Notes under the pieces: model-generated
Databases searched by the model: none
What the model was told of the DNA's origin: nothing
Seen by the model: only the letters and a program-made list of their open reading frames with translations
In this document: positions 26,112 through 34,047 of the stretch, piece after piece
How positions within the stretch are numbered: the stretch's first letter is position 1
Layout of the letters: each line of letters begins with the position of its first letter
Made by a program: the position numbers and the translations under genes
From: Roseibium polysiphoniae
GTDB lineage: Bacteria; Pseudomonadota; Alphaproteobacteria; Rhizobiales; Stappiaceae
DNA: 64,000 nt
Reading direction: 5' to 3'
Assembly: GCF_014842925.1 (NCBI RefSeq)
Contig: NZ_JACYXJ010000003.1
Location: forward strand, 620,001-684,000

Positions 26112-27941
26112 ATGAATGAATTACTTGAGCTTTTTGAGGGGAGAGCGGGAACTGGACCGTCCACTCCAGGCCTGGATGCTCCGCGAGAGCTGACCGCGCT
26201 TCTCGCTGTTTCAGATGTTCTGATCGGCCTTGCCTTGATCGTGCTTTCGGCGGCTGTCTTTGTGTTCGTCAGCAAGCGGAAGAGTCTCGATGGCGGTGGG
26301 CTCAGACTGGCCTATCTCTTCATCGCCTTCATGGTTGCCAACGCGGTCGTGCATTTCGCCGTGGTCGTGACGTTTTTGATGCCGGCAGATGCATCGGCCC
26401 ATCTCTATGGTGCAATCGGCTTCATAAAGGCGATCACAGCGATTGCTGCCATACTGACTGCGCTGGCCATTTGGCCGCAAATCCCAAAGATTTTGGCCAC
26501 GCCGTCTGCTGGTGAGCTCGAGGAAGCAAATGCATCGCTCTCGCAAGCCAATAGTGCGCTCGACAAGGCGCTGGCTGGTCGCAAGGCCGAGCTGGATCGT
26601 GCCAATGAGAGATTTGAAACTGCGCTGACGGGTTCGAACATCACGGTTTTCACGCAAGACACGGCTCTTCGCTATACGTGGATCCATCACCCAAGGCTCG
26701 GCAACACGATCGAGGAGGTGATCGGCAGCACCGATACCCAGCTTCTGCCTGCTGCCGCTGCCGCGGTGACCATTCCCTTGAAGCAGGAGGTTTTGGATAC
26801 GGGCGAGACCCGCTCGACCTATCTCGCGGTGGAGACGGACGATGAGGGAACGCTCTATCTGGATCTGACCATCAATCCAACGCGCGACGACGACGGCAAG
26901 ATCGACGGCATCTTGTGTACGGTTCTGGATATGACCGAGCAGAACCTGTTCGAAGTAAGGCTTGCGTCCATGGCGTCGCAGCTAGCTGACGCAAACCGCC
27001 GGTTTGAAGCCGCGTTGCAGGGTTCGCTGATTACCGTTTTCGAACAGGATCTCGATCTGAACTATGTTCACATCGTCAACCCGCCGCCTAACACCGTGGC
27101 GGAGGACTTCCTGGGAAAAACGGACTTTGATCTCTTCGACGAGGAGGATCAACTCAAGGTCGTTTCGGCCAAGCGTCAGGTGTTCGAGACAGGCGAGGTT
27201 CAGGAACTCGAGATTGATGTCACCGTAGATGACAAGCAACGCCACTATGATCTGCAGCTGGAGCCCAAGACCTCCAGCGAGGGCGAGATCGTGGGGGTGA
27301 TCGGTATTGCGGTGGATCTGACCCACAAGCGCGAGAACGAGAAGCAGATGCACCTGGTGATGCGCGAGCTGACCCATCGCTCAAAGAACCTGCTTGCCGT
27401 CATTCAGGCCATGGCCCGCCAGACAGCTGCGCGCACTGCGGACAAGGAACAGTTCGTTTCCAGTTTTTCCGCGCGTTTGCAGGCGATTGCGGCCTCTCAT
27501 GACCTGCTCGTCTCACACTCCTGGTATGGCGCGGAAATCGGTGAACTTGTACGTGCCCATCTGGCCCAGACCATGGATCCGTCGAGTCCACAGATCCACA
27601 TGGAGGGTGAACCGCTACAGGTCACGGCAGATGCTGCGCAAAATCTTGGACTTGCCTTGCACGAGTTGACCACCAACGCCTTGAAATATGGCGCGCTATC
27701 GGTTCCGAGTGGTAAGGTCGACATTGAATGGAGACGGGCGGAAGGCCAGGTGACGCTTGACTGGAAAGAACAGGACGGTCCGGCTGTCGCAGCGGTTCCC
27801 GACAGGCGTGGTTTTGGACGGGTTCTGCTGGAAAGATTGGTGGGAGCGTCCCTCGATGGTGATGTCACCCTGTCTTTTGATCCGGATGGGCTGCGCTGCA
27901 AGATCACATTCCCGGAAAGCCAACTGGCGACGCTTCGATAA
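26112..27941 (+). CDS. membrane-bound PAS-PAS HWE histidine kinase
   Basis: A 609-residue sensor kinase. Three hydrophobic segments lie near residues 35-55, 67-92 and 97-120, then a coiled-coil linker. Two PAS domains follow at about 155-280 and 295-410, and the HWE kinase domain comes last. The phospho-accepting histidine is H422 in RELTHRSKNLLAVIQ, the N box is HELTTNALKYGALS, and the W-x-E motif is LDWKEQDGP. HWE/HisKA2 kinases commonly phosphorylate PhyR. An EcfG promoter and the position 1.8 kb from phyR make it a candidate PhyR kinase; the partner is inferred. Confidence 0.9.
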   Translation: MNELLELFEGRAGTGPSTPGLDAPRELTALLAVSDVLIGLALIVLSAAVFVFVSKRKSLDGGGLRLAYLFIAFMVANAVVHFAVVVTFLMPADASAHLYGAIGFIKAITAIAAILTALAIWPQIPKILATPSAGELEEANASLSQANSALDKALAGRKAELDRANERFETALTGSNITVFTQDTALRYTWIHHPRLGNTIEEVIGSTDTQLLPAAAAAVTIPLKQEVLDTGETRSTYLAVETDDEGTLYLDLTINPTRDDDGKIDGILCTVLDMTEQNLFEVRLASMASQLADANRRFEAALQGSLITVFEQDLDLNYVHIVNPPPNTVAEDFLGKTDFDLFDEEDQLKVVSAKRQVFETGEVQELEIDVTVDDKQRHYDLQLEPKTSSEGEIVGVIGIAVDLTHKRENEKQMHLVMRELTHRSKNLLAVIQAMARQTAARTADKEQFVSSFSARLQAIAASHDLLVSHSWYGAEIGELVRAHLAQTMDPSSPQIHMEGEPLQVTADAAQNLGLALHELTTNALKYGALSVPSGKVDIEWRRAEGQVTLDWKEQDGPAVAAVPDRRGFGRVLLERLVGASLDGDVTLSFDPDGLRCKITFPESQLATLR

Positions 27942-27969
27942 ACAATTGGTCCGCCAATAAAGACAAAAG

Positions 27970-28002
27970 AAAAACCGGCTATCGTGAGATGACCGGTTTT
28001 TT
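27970..28002. terminator. rho-independent terminator
   Basis: AAAAACCGG / CCGGTTTTTT stem-loop, between the kinase stop and the convergent 151-residue gene. Confidence 0.8.
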
Positions 28003-28014
28003 GGTGCTGGGTCG

Positions 28015-28470
28015 CTATGAGGATTTGGACAAACGCAAGAGCGCCATTTCAATGTTCTGGCGCAGCTCGAGGTTGGCTTTGCTGTACGAGCCCTTCAGGT
28101 CGCTGAGCCATGTCCTCAGTATTGTCGCCTTTTCGCTGGTCTTGAGGTCTGAGGCCAGCACGTCCTCAACCGTCGCGAAGTCAGCCGATAGAACAAGATC
28201 TCGTGGCGGGACTTCGTTTTCATTGTGGGCGGAATAGAGCCACCGGCCGTAGGCCGTCCGTTCAGGATTTTCGAGCGCGATGAGCGCCTCGTCGATTTCA
28301 ACGGTGAGCTGTTTCTGACGCTCTTGATTGATTGGCTTAATCCGCGCCATGCGGGCAAGCGCGGCGCGCCAGTGGAGAAGGGCGGTCTGTTTCTGGCGCG
28401 TGCTTAGGGAGACGTCCCGCAGGATCGCCTCAGGGGACGCATATCCGGCGAAGGTCTTCGGATTGGGCAT
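28015..28470 (-). CDS. helical protein of unknown function
   Basis: A 151-residue soluble protein, predicted mostly helical, with no membrane or signal segment. The central part contains LSTRQKQTALLHWRAALARM and the C-terminus NLELRQNIEMALLRL. It lies 75 bp downstream of dps on the same strand with a hairpin between them, so it may share the dps transcript. No EcfG motif was seen directly upstream. I do not recognise a family. Confidence 0.65.
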   Translation of the reverse strand: MPNPKTFAGYASPEAILRDVSLSTRQKQTALLHWRAALARMARIKPINQERQKQLTVEIDEALIALENPERTAYGRWLYSAHNENEVPPRDLVLSADFATVEDVLASDLKTSEKATILRTWLSDLKGSYSKANLELRQNIEMALLRLSKSS

Positions 28471-28509
28471 TGACCGAGCGCTGCTTCATTTGAGGTGGCA
28501 AATAGGAAG

Positions 28510-28535
28510 GGCAAGGCAGGCGAACCTGCCTTGCC
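28510..28535 (-). terminator. 11-bp hairpin after dps
   Basis: A perfect stem GGCAAGGCAGG / CCTGCCTTGCC with a 4-nt loop lies 10 bp after the dps stop. T content after it is modest, so it may be an attenuator or mRNA end rather than a full terminator. Confidence 0.55.
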
Positions 28536-28545
28536 GGGATTGGTT

Positions 28546-29061
28546 TTATTCCGCGATCAGGGCCCGTAGCATCCATGCTGCCTTTTCGTGGAATGCAATG
28601 CGTGCGGTCAGCATGTCTTCGGTCACCACATCGGCGTTGTCGCCCGCATATTCGGCCATATCGCGCATTTCTGCCGCGATACGCTCATGGCTTTTGACGA
28701 GATCTTCAACCATGGAGTGGGCATTTGGCATGCCATTCTGCGGCGTGACAATCTTCAGATCCATGCTGATTTCAGCTGCATTCACCGGAGCGCGGTGGCC
28801 CAGGGCACGAATACGCTCTGCGATGTCGTCAGCGGCCGCAAACATGTCTTCGTAATGCTCTTCTGTCAGGTCGTGAATCGACTTGAACAGGGGACCGACC
28901 ACATTCCAGTGGTAGAGGTGCGATTTGATCACGAGCAGATAGGTGTCTGCCAGAATGACCGACAGATGTTTCGCGATCTGCTCGCGCACATCCTTTTCGA
29001 TGCCGGTGTTGACCTTTTCGGACTTTTTCGTCGTGACATTCAAAACATTCGTGTTGGCCAT
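28546..29061 (-). CDS. dps: Dps-family DNA-protection ferritin
   Basis: A 171-residue Dps/ferritin-like protein. The inter-subunit ferroxidase residues are in place: SHLYHWNVVGPLFKSIHDLT, then EHYEDMFAAADDIAERI. Dps dodecamers oxidise and store iron and protect DNA in starved or peroxide-stressed cells. The basic N-terminus (TTKKSEKVN) could bind DNA. It lies inside the EcfG stress island, but I found no exact EcfG promoter in the 110 bp upstream, so it may be controlled otherwise. Confidence 0.93.
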   Translation of the reverse strand: MANTNVLNVTTKKSEKVNTGIEKDVREQIAKHLSVILADTYLLVIKSHLYHWNVVGPLFKSIHDLTEEHYEDMFAAADDIAERIRALGHRAPVNAAEISMDLKIVTPQNGMPNAHSMVEDLVKSHERIAAEMRDMAEYAGDNADVVTEDMLTARIAFHEKAAWMLRALIAE

Positions 29062-29172
29062 TGTCGGGTCTCCATTGGTTTGGAAAATTGCGTGGTTTCT
29101 CCCTGGACGAAGCCATCGCTGGCCTGGTCCCTGGATAGTCGTGGGGTTAGGTCGATTGGTTTCGGGAAGCCG

Positions 29173-29367
29173 CTAGTTGGTTGCGGTTTCACTCTGAGGT
29201 TCAATCAGGCCGATGGACAGCATGTCGCCATCCGCATTCAGCAGGCCGATTGCCACAAAGGCACAAACGACCAGGGCAATGCTGACCGTCAGGATCGCGA
29301 GGATCGGCTTGCCACGTTCCGCCTGCCGGGCTTCGGTGGCGGTCTTTTCGAGCTTTGGCTCGGTCAT
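29173..29367 (-). CDS. small single-pass membrane protein
   Basis: A 64-residue protein with a charged N-terminus, one transmembrane helix (ILAILTVSIALVVCAFVAIG) and an acidic tail. It is preceded on the minus strand by an exact EcfG promoter at 29428-29452, divergent from that of otsA, so it is likely a stress-induced envelope protein. No family recognised. Confidence 0.7.
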   Translation of the reverse strand: MTEPKLEKTATEARQAERGKPILAILTVSIALVVCAFVAIGLLNADGDMLSIGLIEPQSETATN

Positions 29368-29427
29368 ATCTCAACTCCGTCTTAGCGTTGGTCCAGAAGC
29401 CTTCGCAGCGTTCGGTGTCAGAGGGGA

Positions 29428-29452
29428 AACGAGTGACCCGGCCCAAAGTTCC
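29428..29452 (-). promoter_or_regulatory. EcfG-type stress promoter for small membrane protein
   Basis: GGAAC at 29452-29448, N17, GTT at 29430-29428, minus strand; the start codon is 60 bp downstream. Confidence 0.85.
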
Positions 29453-29512
29453 AGAAAAATTTGACGTCGTGATCAGCGCGCAGGCCGGTCAGCCGAGATT
29501 TCACAGCTCATC

Positions 29513-29537
29513 GGAACCAAACGGCAGTTTCCCGGTT
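29513..29537 (+). promoter_or_regulatory. EcfG-type stress promoter of otsA
   Basis: GGAAC at 29513-29517, N17, GTT at 29535-29537; otsA begins 88 bp downstream. Confidence 0.88.
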
Positions 29538-29625
29538 TACAAGGCGGCTCGATGTGTCCGAAGCAGGGGCGCATTGCCTAAGAATTCCACGCGGTCGCTG
29601 CCGCTCAGATCTTGGGGAAGTTCCG

Positions 29626-31068
29626 ATGTCGCGATTGGTCGTTGTTTCAAACCGCATGCCGCTTGGCGATAAACCGTCCGGTGGGCTGGTTGTCGCCTTG
29701 AAAGATACGATGGAAGAACGCGGTGGCCTCTGGGTAGGCATCACCCGCGAGGACGCGTCGTTCACGGGTGCAGAGATGCCTCGCTCTCAGGGTCTGGAAA
29801 ACCATCCAGGTGGTCCGTTCGAGCGGAAAAGCTGTTCCATCGAGGCATCGCTCTATGACGACTATTATCTCGGCTATGCCAATTCGGTGCTCTGGCCACT
29901 GTGCCACGGCCGAACCGATCTTCTGGATCTGCGCCTGAGTTTCCGGGAGGCCTATCTGGAGGTCAATCGGCAGCTCGCCGATGCTTTGGCGCGGGAGCTT
30001 CGCCCTGACGACGTTGTCTGGGTTCATGACTATCATCTGTTTCCCCTGGCGGATGCGTTGCGCCGTAAGGGCGTTTTCAATCCGATCGGGTTTTTCCTGC
30101 ATATTCCCTTTCCATCGTCCGCCAATGTCGGGGCGCTCTCCAATGCGGGGGAACTGGCCGAATGGCTGTCAAGCTATGACCTCGTCGGCCTGCAGACAAA
30201 CCGCGACGTAGCGTCCTGCCTCGAGGTGTTCCGCACCTTGAAGGAAAGTGAATTCTTGATGGATGGCTCTGTTCGCTATCGCGACCGGACGGTCGATCTC
30301 AAGAGCTTCCCGATCGGGATCGAGGCAAGTGCATTTCAGAAGATCGCACAAAACGCCGAACCTTTGCCCAGAGCAGCGCACGGACCTCAGAAATTGATCA
30401 TCGGAGCTGAACGTCTCGACTACTCCAAAGGGCTACCGCATCGCTTCAAGGCTTTCGGTCATCTGCTTGAAACGCGAGAGGAATTGCGTGGCGAGGTGTC
30501 GTTTGTTCAGATCGCATCGCCGACCCGCGAAGATGTTCAGGCCTATCGCGAGATCCGAGAACAACTGGAGCAGCTATCCGGCTCCGTGAACGGCCGGTTT
30601 TCGGACATCAACTACACGCCGATTCAATATATCAATCGCATGATTGACCGAAACCGACTGGCGGGCCTTTATCGCCACGCTCAGGTCGGCTTGGTAACGC
30701 CCCTGGCAGACGGGATGAACCTGGTGGCGAAGGAATATGTCGCCGCACAAGATCCTAGCGACCCTGGCGTGCTTGTTTTGTCGAACTTTGCAGGTGCAGC
30801 GGAGCAGCTTGGAGATCACGCGCTGACAGCCAATCCTTATGACGCGGCGCAAATGGCAGACTGTATCTCTCAGGCACTCTCCATGGAGCGCGCCGAACGG
30901 ATCGAGCGACACTCGGCCATGCTCGAAAATGTTCTGAATGAGGATGTTGATTGGTGGGCGTCTTCCTTCCTCAGGCACCTGGAAGACAAGTCGATGGGAA
31001 CGGACTTTCTGAGCCTCTTGCAGAACCTGCCTGATGACGGGATCGACGCAGAGAAAGCGGACGCCTAG
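29626..31068 (+). CDS. otsA: trehalose-6-phosphate synthase
   Basis: A 480-residue GT20 enzyme, cytoplasmic, joining UDP-glucose and glucose-6-phosphate. Family motifs include VSNRMPLGD at the N-terminus, VWVHDYHLFPLADALR, FLHIPFPSS, GAERLDYSKGLP and DGMNLVAKEYVAAQ. The ATG at 29626 is chosen for the canonical MSRLVVVSNR start and the GGGGAAG site; a longer in-frame reading covers the promoter region. No phosphatase gene (otsB) is adjacent. An exact EcfG promoter upstream links trehalose production to the general stress response. Confidence 0.94.
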   Translation: MSRLVVVSNRMPLGDKPSGGLVVALKDTMEERGGLWVGITREDASFTGAEMPRSQGLENHPGGPFERKSCSIEASLYDDYYLGYANSVLWPLCHGRTDLLDLRLSFREAYLEVNRQLADALARELRPDDVVWVHDYHLFPLADALRRKGVFNPIGFFLHIPFPSSANVGALSNAGELAEWLSSYDLVGLQTNRDVASCLEVFRTLKESEFLMDGSVRYRDRTVDLKSFPIGIEASAFQKIAQNAEPLPRAAHGPQKLIIGAERLDYSKGLPHRFKAFGHLLETREELRGEVSFVQIASPTREDVQAYREIREQLEQLSGSVNGRFSDINYTPIQYINRMIDRNRLAGLYRHAQVGLVTPLADGMNLVAKEYVAAQDPSDPGVLVLSNFAGAAEQLGDHALTANPYDAAQMADCISQALSMERAERIERHSAMLENVLNEDVDWWASSFLRHLEDKSMGTDFLSLLQNLPDDGIDAEKADA

Positions 31069-31137
31069 CGCGGCGCGGTGTCCCTCCCAAGAGGGGCGCG
31101 CTATCTTGCCGACCATACACTTCAGAGGATCGAACAT

Positions 31138-31178
31138 AAAAAGCCGGCGCATTCCAAATGAATGCGCCGGCTTTTTTC
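31138..31178. terminator. bidirectional rho-independent terminator
   Basis: AAGCCGGCGCATT / AATGCGCCGGCTT stem followed by T6 and preceded by an A run, between convergent otsA and the DUF883-like operon. Confidence 0.9.
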
Positions 31179-31197
31179 TCGTCTGTTCAAATGAGCG

Positions 31198-31764
31198 TTA
31201 GCTCGCTTTGGAGACGCTTGTTACGGAGATCGGGTCACTGGCCGGGAAGCTGTCTTCAAGACCTTCTTCCAGTGCCTGCTCTTCGTCACTCTGTTTCGTC
31301 GCGTCGCCGCCATTCATCTGCTGAACGGTTTTCTCGGCCATGCGCCGGGTTTCCTTGAGCGCCTGGCTGCCGGCTTCCGTCGCCTTGTGAAACAGATCGT
31401 CGCGTGTCGCGCCGACGGTGCCGTTCTCCATTTTAGTGCGCGGCAAGAGGGCGCCGAGTGCAAAACCGGCCACGAGACCCATGGCGCCGACCGCGAAGGG
31501 ATGTTCGCGCGCAAAGTCGGATGTCCGTGTCGCAGTCTGGCGATAAGCCTTTTCAAGGTCATGACGTTTCTCGTCGACGACGCGGCTGGTTGTTTCGGCT
31601 GCTTCGTTCAAGGTCTGTGCTGCGCGCTCGCGCGACGACTTGAGCGCGGCCTTTGCCCGTTCCGCGGTGCCAGGTGTCCCGGACGCTTCCGGGTGCGGAG
31701 TTGGCGCGATGGTCCGGTTCTCGGGTGTTGTGGAGGGTTCCGGGGTGCGAATGTAATCAGACAT
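31198..31764 (-). CDS. DUF883/ElaB-like membrane-anchored protein
   Basis: A 188-residue protein. The first 100 residues are long charged helices (AKAALKSSRERAAQTLNEA), then a glycine-rich membrane segment FAVGAMGLVAGFALGALLP. That order resembles ElaB/YqjD-type ribosome- or membrane-associated stress proteins. The acidic tail DSFPASDPISVT recurs in rhizobial stress proteins. It starts 11 bp after the preceding gene, so both share an EcfG promoter. Confidence 0.75.
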   Translation of the reverse strand: MSDYIRTPEPSTTPENRTIAPTPHPEASGTPGTAERAKAALKSSRERAAQTLNEAAETTSRVVDEKRHDLEKAYRQTATRTSDFAREHPFAVGAMGLVAGFALGALLPRTKMENGTVGATRDDLFHKATEAGSQALKETRRMAEKTVQQMNGGDATKQSDEEQALEEGLEDSFPASDPISVTSVSKAS

Positions 31765-31775
31765 TGTGGTCTCCT

Positions 31776-32201
31776 TTATTGGTCGGTGGAGGAAATGAAA
31801 CGTGCGGCGAGAAAACCGATGGCCGCTGCCCCGATGGCAAGGGGGACAGGGTGTTTGCGAGCGGTTGCGCCAAGCGTTTCGATGGAAGCGGCTGCATCCG
31901 CTTCACGGATCTTGTGGGCCGACGCCGAGATATAATCGGCGGCCGTCACGCTCAGGGCCGCGGGAGCATCATTCTTGCCCGCCTCGCGCTCTCGCAGGGT
32001 GTGGGCAATCTCATCCAGAATCGAAGATGATCTGTCTTGCTGGCCCTCGACGAAGCGGAGTGACTCGCGCTTCAAAGTCTGGGCCAAGCCAAGCGCTTCA
32101 GAGCGGGCCGTTTCCAGAAGAGGGCCCAGGGGATCCGCGGACGCCTCCTGCGTATTCCAGTTTTCAGAGTGTGGTGATCGATGTGGAGCTGGGTCAGTCA
32201 T
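31776..32201 (-). CDS. DUF883-like stress protein
   Basis: A 141-residue protein with an amphipathic helical body and a C-terminal membrane segment (PLAIGAAAIGFLAARFI), resembling rhizobial nutrient-deprivation-induced proteins. First gene of a two-gene operon with the DUF883-like gene downstream. The operon has an exact EcfG promoter 28 bp before the start codon. Function unknown; a role at the inner membrane is inferred from the anchor. Confidence 0.75.
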   Translation of the reverse strand: MTDPAPHRSPHSENWNTQEASADPLGPLLETARSEALGLAQTLKRESLRFVEGQQDRSSSILDEIAHTLREREAGKNDAPAALSVTAADYISASAHKIREADAAASIETLGATARKHPVPLAIGAAAIGFLAARFISSTDQ

Positions 32202-32228
32202 CTCTCTGTCCTCCTGTTGTGCCAGGTA

Positions 32229-32253
32229 AACGTTGGACGGGGAGAGAAGTTCC
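32229..32253 (-). promoter_or_regulatory. EcfG-type stress promoter of the DUF883-like operon
   Basis: GGAAC at 32253-32249, N17, GTT at 32231-32229, minus strand. Confidence 0.88.
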
Positions 32254-32300
32254 TGATTTTCAATTTTAATTTGATGCTTTTATAGTTCTCTGTGTGAAGT

Positions 32301-32331
32301 AAAAAAGCCCGGGCGTGTTGCCCGGGCTTTT
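32301..32331 (-). terminator. rho-independent terminator
   Basis: AAAAGCCCGGGC / GCCCGGGCTTTT with a T run in the minus direction; ends the DUF3618-like/holin-like operon. Confidence 0.88.
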
Positions 32332-32368
32332 GGTCTTGTTTTACGAAACCTAATGCGTCTTGGTGGTT

Positions 32369-32674
32369 TTACGATGTGCTGCCTGAAAGTCGATCAGACT
32401 TGCGTCCGTTGTGGTCACGCACGCCCAGGTAAATCATTGCGCCGAGAGAGCAAAAGGCGAGGGCGCTGGCGACCGGATGGCTGCCCAAGACACTTTTGGC
32501 GTTTCCAACGTAGCGGTCCGCGCGGCGCCGCGTCTCGGCTTTGATCGCTCTGGCGGCCACCGCGCGGGGAGCCAGTTGCTCGGTCGCGATCGAGGCGAGC
32601 GCGGCGATTTTACGGCGGGTGTCCTCCAACTCGGATTCAAGGGCGTCTGGTGACAGATCTTGCTTCGTCTTCAT
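32369..32674 (-). CDS. DUF3618-like small membrane protein
   Basis: A 101-residue protein. The N-terminal pattern SPDALESELEDTRRKIAAL is typical of DUF3618, and one hydrophobic segment (SALAFCSLGAMIYLGV) precedes a basic tail. Such genes commonly sit beside phage-holin-like and DUF883 genes in alphaproteobacteria. It overlaps the holin-like gene by 4 nt. Confidence 0.8.
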   Translation of the reverse strand: MKTKQDLSPDALESELEDTRRKIAALASIATEQLAPRAVAARAIKAETRRRADRYVGNAKSVLGSHPVASALAFCSLGAMIYLGVRDHNGRKSDRLSGSTS

Positions 32675-33066
32675 TTGACCAACTCCTCAATCAGTGCCCG
32701 GTCCTGCTTGAGCTGGTCAAGTGTGCGGGTCGGTGTCAGATGCTCAAGTGAGAGCTTCGTCAGTCCCAGCCAAGCCAAAAGGCCAGAGACAAGCAATCCG
32801 GCGGCGCCAACGCTCAGCGCGGAAAGGGCTGGGCTCAGTCCGGCAGCGATCAAGCCGTAAACCCCCGCAAACATCAAAATGAAAAGAGTGGGCAGGGCAA
32901 GGACAAGCGCGACTGCGATCAGCGCCAGGCCATTCTTGGCGGTGCCGAGCTTTTCCTGAACTTCCGCCTTTGCCAGGCGGACCTCGCCGCGCAGGAGCTG
33001 TAAAACCTCCCGGAACAGGTCCGAGATGAGTGTTTTTTCCGTTTGAAACGGCTCTGATCCAAGCAT
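32671..33066 (-). CDS. phage holin superfamily (Phage_holin_3_6) protein
   Basis: A 131-residue protein with a charged N-terminal helix (LRGEVRLAKAEVQEKL) and two transmembrane helices (LIAVALVLALPTLFILMFAG and a second near residue 90). This is the Phage_holin_3_6 family, cellular rather than phage-borne in this context. I chose the ATG at 33066; an in-frame ATG at 33147 adds 27 residues that lack family similarity. It begins an operon with the DUF3618-like gene. Confidence 0.78.
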   Translation of the reverse strand: MLGSEPFQTEKTLISDLFREVLQLLRGEVRLAKAEVQEKLGTAKNGLALIAVALVLALPTLFILMFAGVYGLIAAGLSPALSALSVGAAGLLVSGLLAWLGLTKLSLEHLTPTRTLDQLKQDRALIEELVK

Positions 33067-33149
33067 TTTCCCAGCCTTCGGTTCCAAGCTTTGGCAGGTC
33101 GAACGCCGGATGGTACAAAACAAGCATCGGCGGTCGGGCTTGGTCAACT

Positions 33150-33174
33150 AATGCGCAGGACTGGCCCGGGTTCC
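33150..33174 (-). promoter_or_regulatory. variant EcfG-like promoter (GGAAC-N17-ATT)
   Basis: Minus strand GGAAC at 33174-33170 with ATT 17 nt later, ahead of the holin-like operon. One mismatch to the exact sites in the window. Confidence 0.4.
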
Positions 33175-33217
33175 ATCGATATGTGACCCGGTCAGGCGTC
33201 TCTGGCCACGATTTCGG

Positions 33218-34030
33218 TCAGGAAACCCCGAGAAAAGGGTATGGGCCTTCGAAGTCGCCGACCGGCAGCCAGTGACTCAGGAAGCGATCTTCGCGCCACT
33301 CGTGGAGCATGAAAGCGCCGGGTTCCATGGTCAGGCTGTTTTCAGAATTTTCACGTTGATCCAGGGTGACCGCGTGAGAGGTTCCCGGGCAAACTTGGCA
33401 AATATGACCGGCGAAAGAGCCGACAATCGAGCGATGGAGGTGACCGCACACGAGGCGGATCTCTCCGTGATAGCCCGAGATTGCCTGGCTGAAAGCTTCG
33501 GTCTCGCGAAGGTTCTGCGCGTCCATGGGCGCAATGCCGACTTCGAATGGCGGGTGATGAAACCCAATCAGGACCGGTTGGCCGTTCAAGTGATCAAGGT
33601 GGGTGGAGACGAAGGAAATGGTCTCGTCTGTCAGAGCGCCGTGAGCCTTGTCTTCAACAAGACTATCGAGGCCAAGAACCGAGAATTGTTCCAGGTCCAG
33701 GTGCCAGTTCAGGTCACCCGCTCGTGGCATCCAGTCGGCGTCTGCGAAAGCTGCACGCATGGCGTTCCGCTTGTCGTGGTTTCCCGGCACAGCCTGATAG
33801 GGAATCTTGAGCGGGTCCATGAGCTGTCGAAACAGTTCGTATTCCTCGGCGTTGCCGTGCTCGGTCAAATCACCGGTGACCAAAACGAGGTCGATCGGTC
33901 CGAGCTGATCCACGATCCGGTTGATGGTCGCAACGGTCTTCGCCAATGCCGTCGAGGTATCGACCTGCTGATAGGCGAGCTGGCCCTTGGGGACGATATG
34001 GGTGTCCGTGATCTGAAGAATTTTAGTCAT
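33218..34030 (-). CDS. metallophosphodiesterase, GpdQ/CpdA-like
   Basis: A 270-residue calcineurin-like phosphodiesterase. Metal-binding motifs: TDTHIV (D-x-H), VTGDLTEHG, PGNHDKR and CGHLHRS. It is the last gene of the LacI-regulated importer operon, 17 nt after the ATPase gene. It belongs to the same class as the enzyme at 11877 but is clearly diverged. A role in hydrolysing an imported phosphodiester is inferred from this repeated pairing; cAMP is an alternative substrate. Confidence 0.88.
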   Translation of the reverse strand: MTKILQITDTHIVPKGQLAYQQVDTSTALAKTVATINRIVDQLGPIDLVLVTGDLTEHGNAEEYELFRQLMDPLKIPYQAVPGNHDKRNAMRAAFADADWMPRAGDLNWHLDLEQFSVLGLDSLVEDKAHGALTDETISFVSTHLDHLNGQPVLIGFHHPPFEVGIAPMDAQNLRETEAFSQAISGYHGEIRLVCGHLHRSIVGSFAGHICQVCPGTSHAVTLDQRENSENSLTMEPGAFMLHEWREDRFLSHWLPVGDFEGPYPFLGVS

Positions 34031-34047
34031 GCGATTGGCAACAGCTC

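Noticed and set aside
28471-29172. EcfG promoter for dps
   Set aside because: Dps is a usual member of stress regulons, but no GGAAC-N16/17-GTT is present in the gap upstream.
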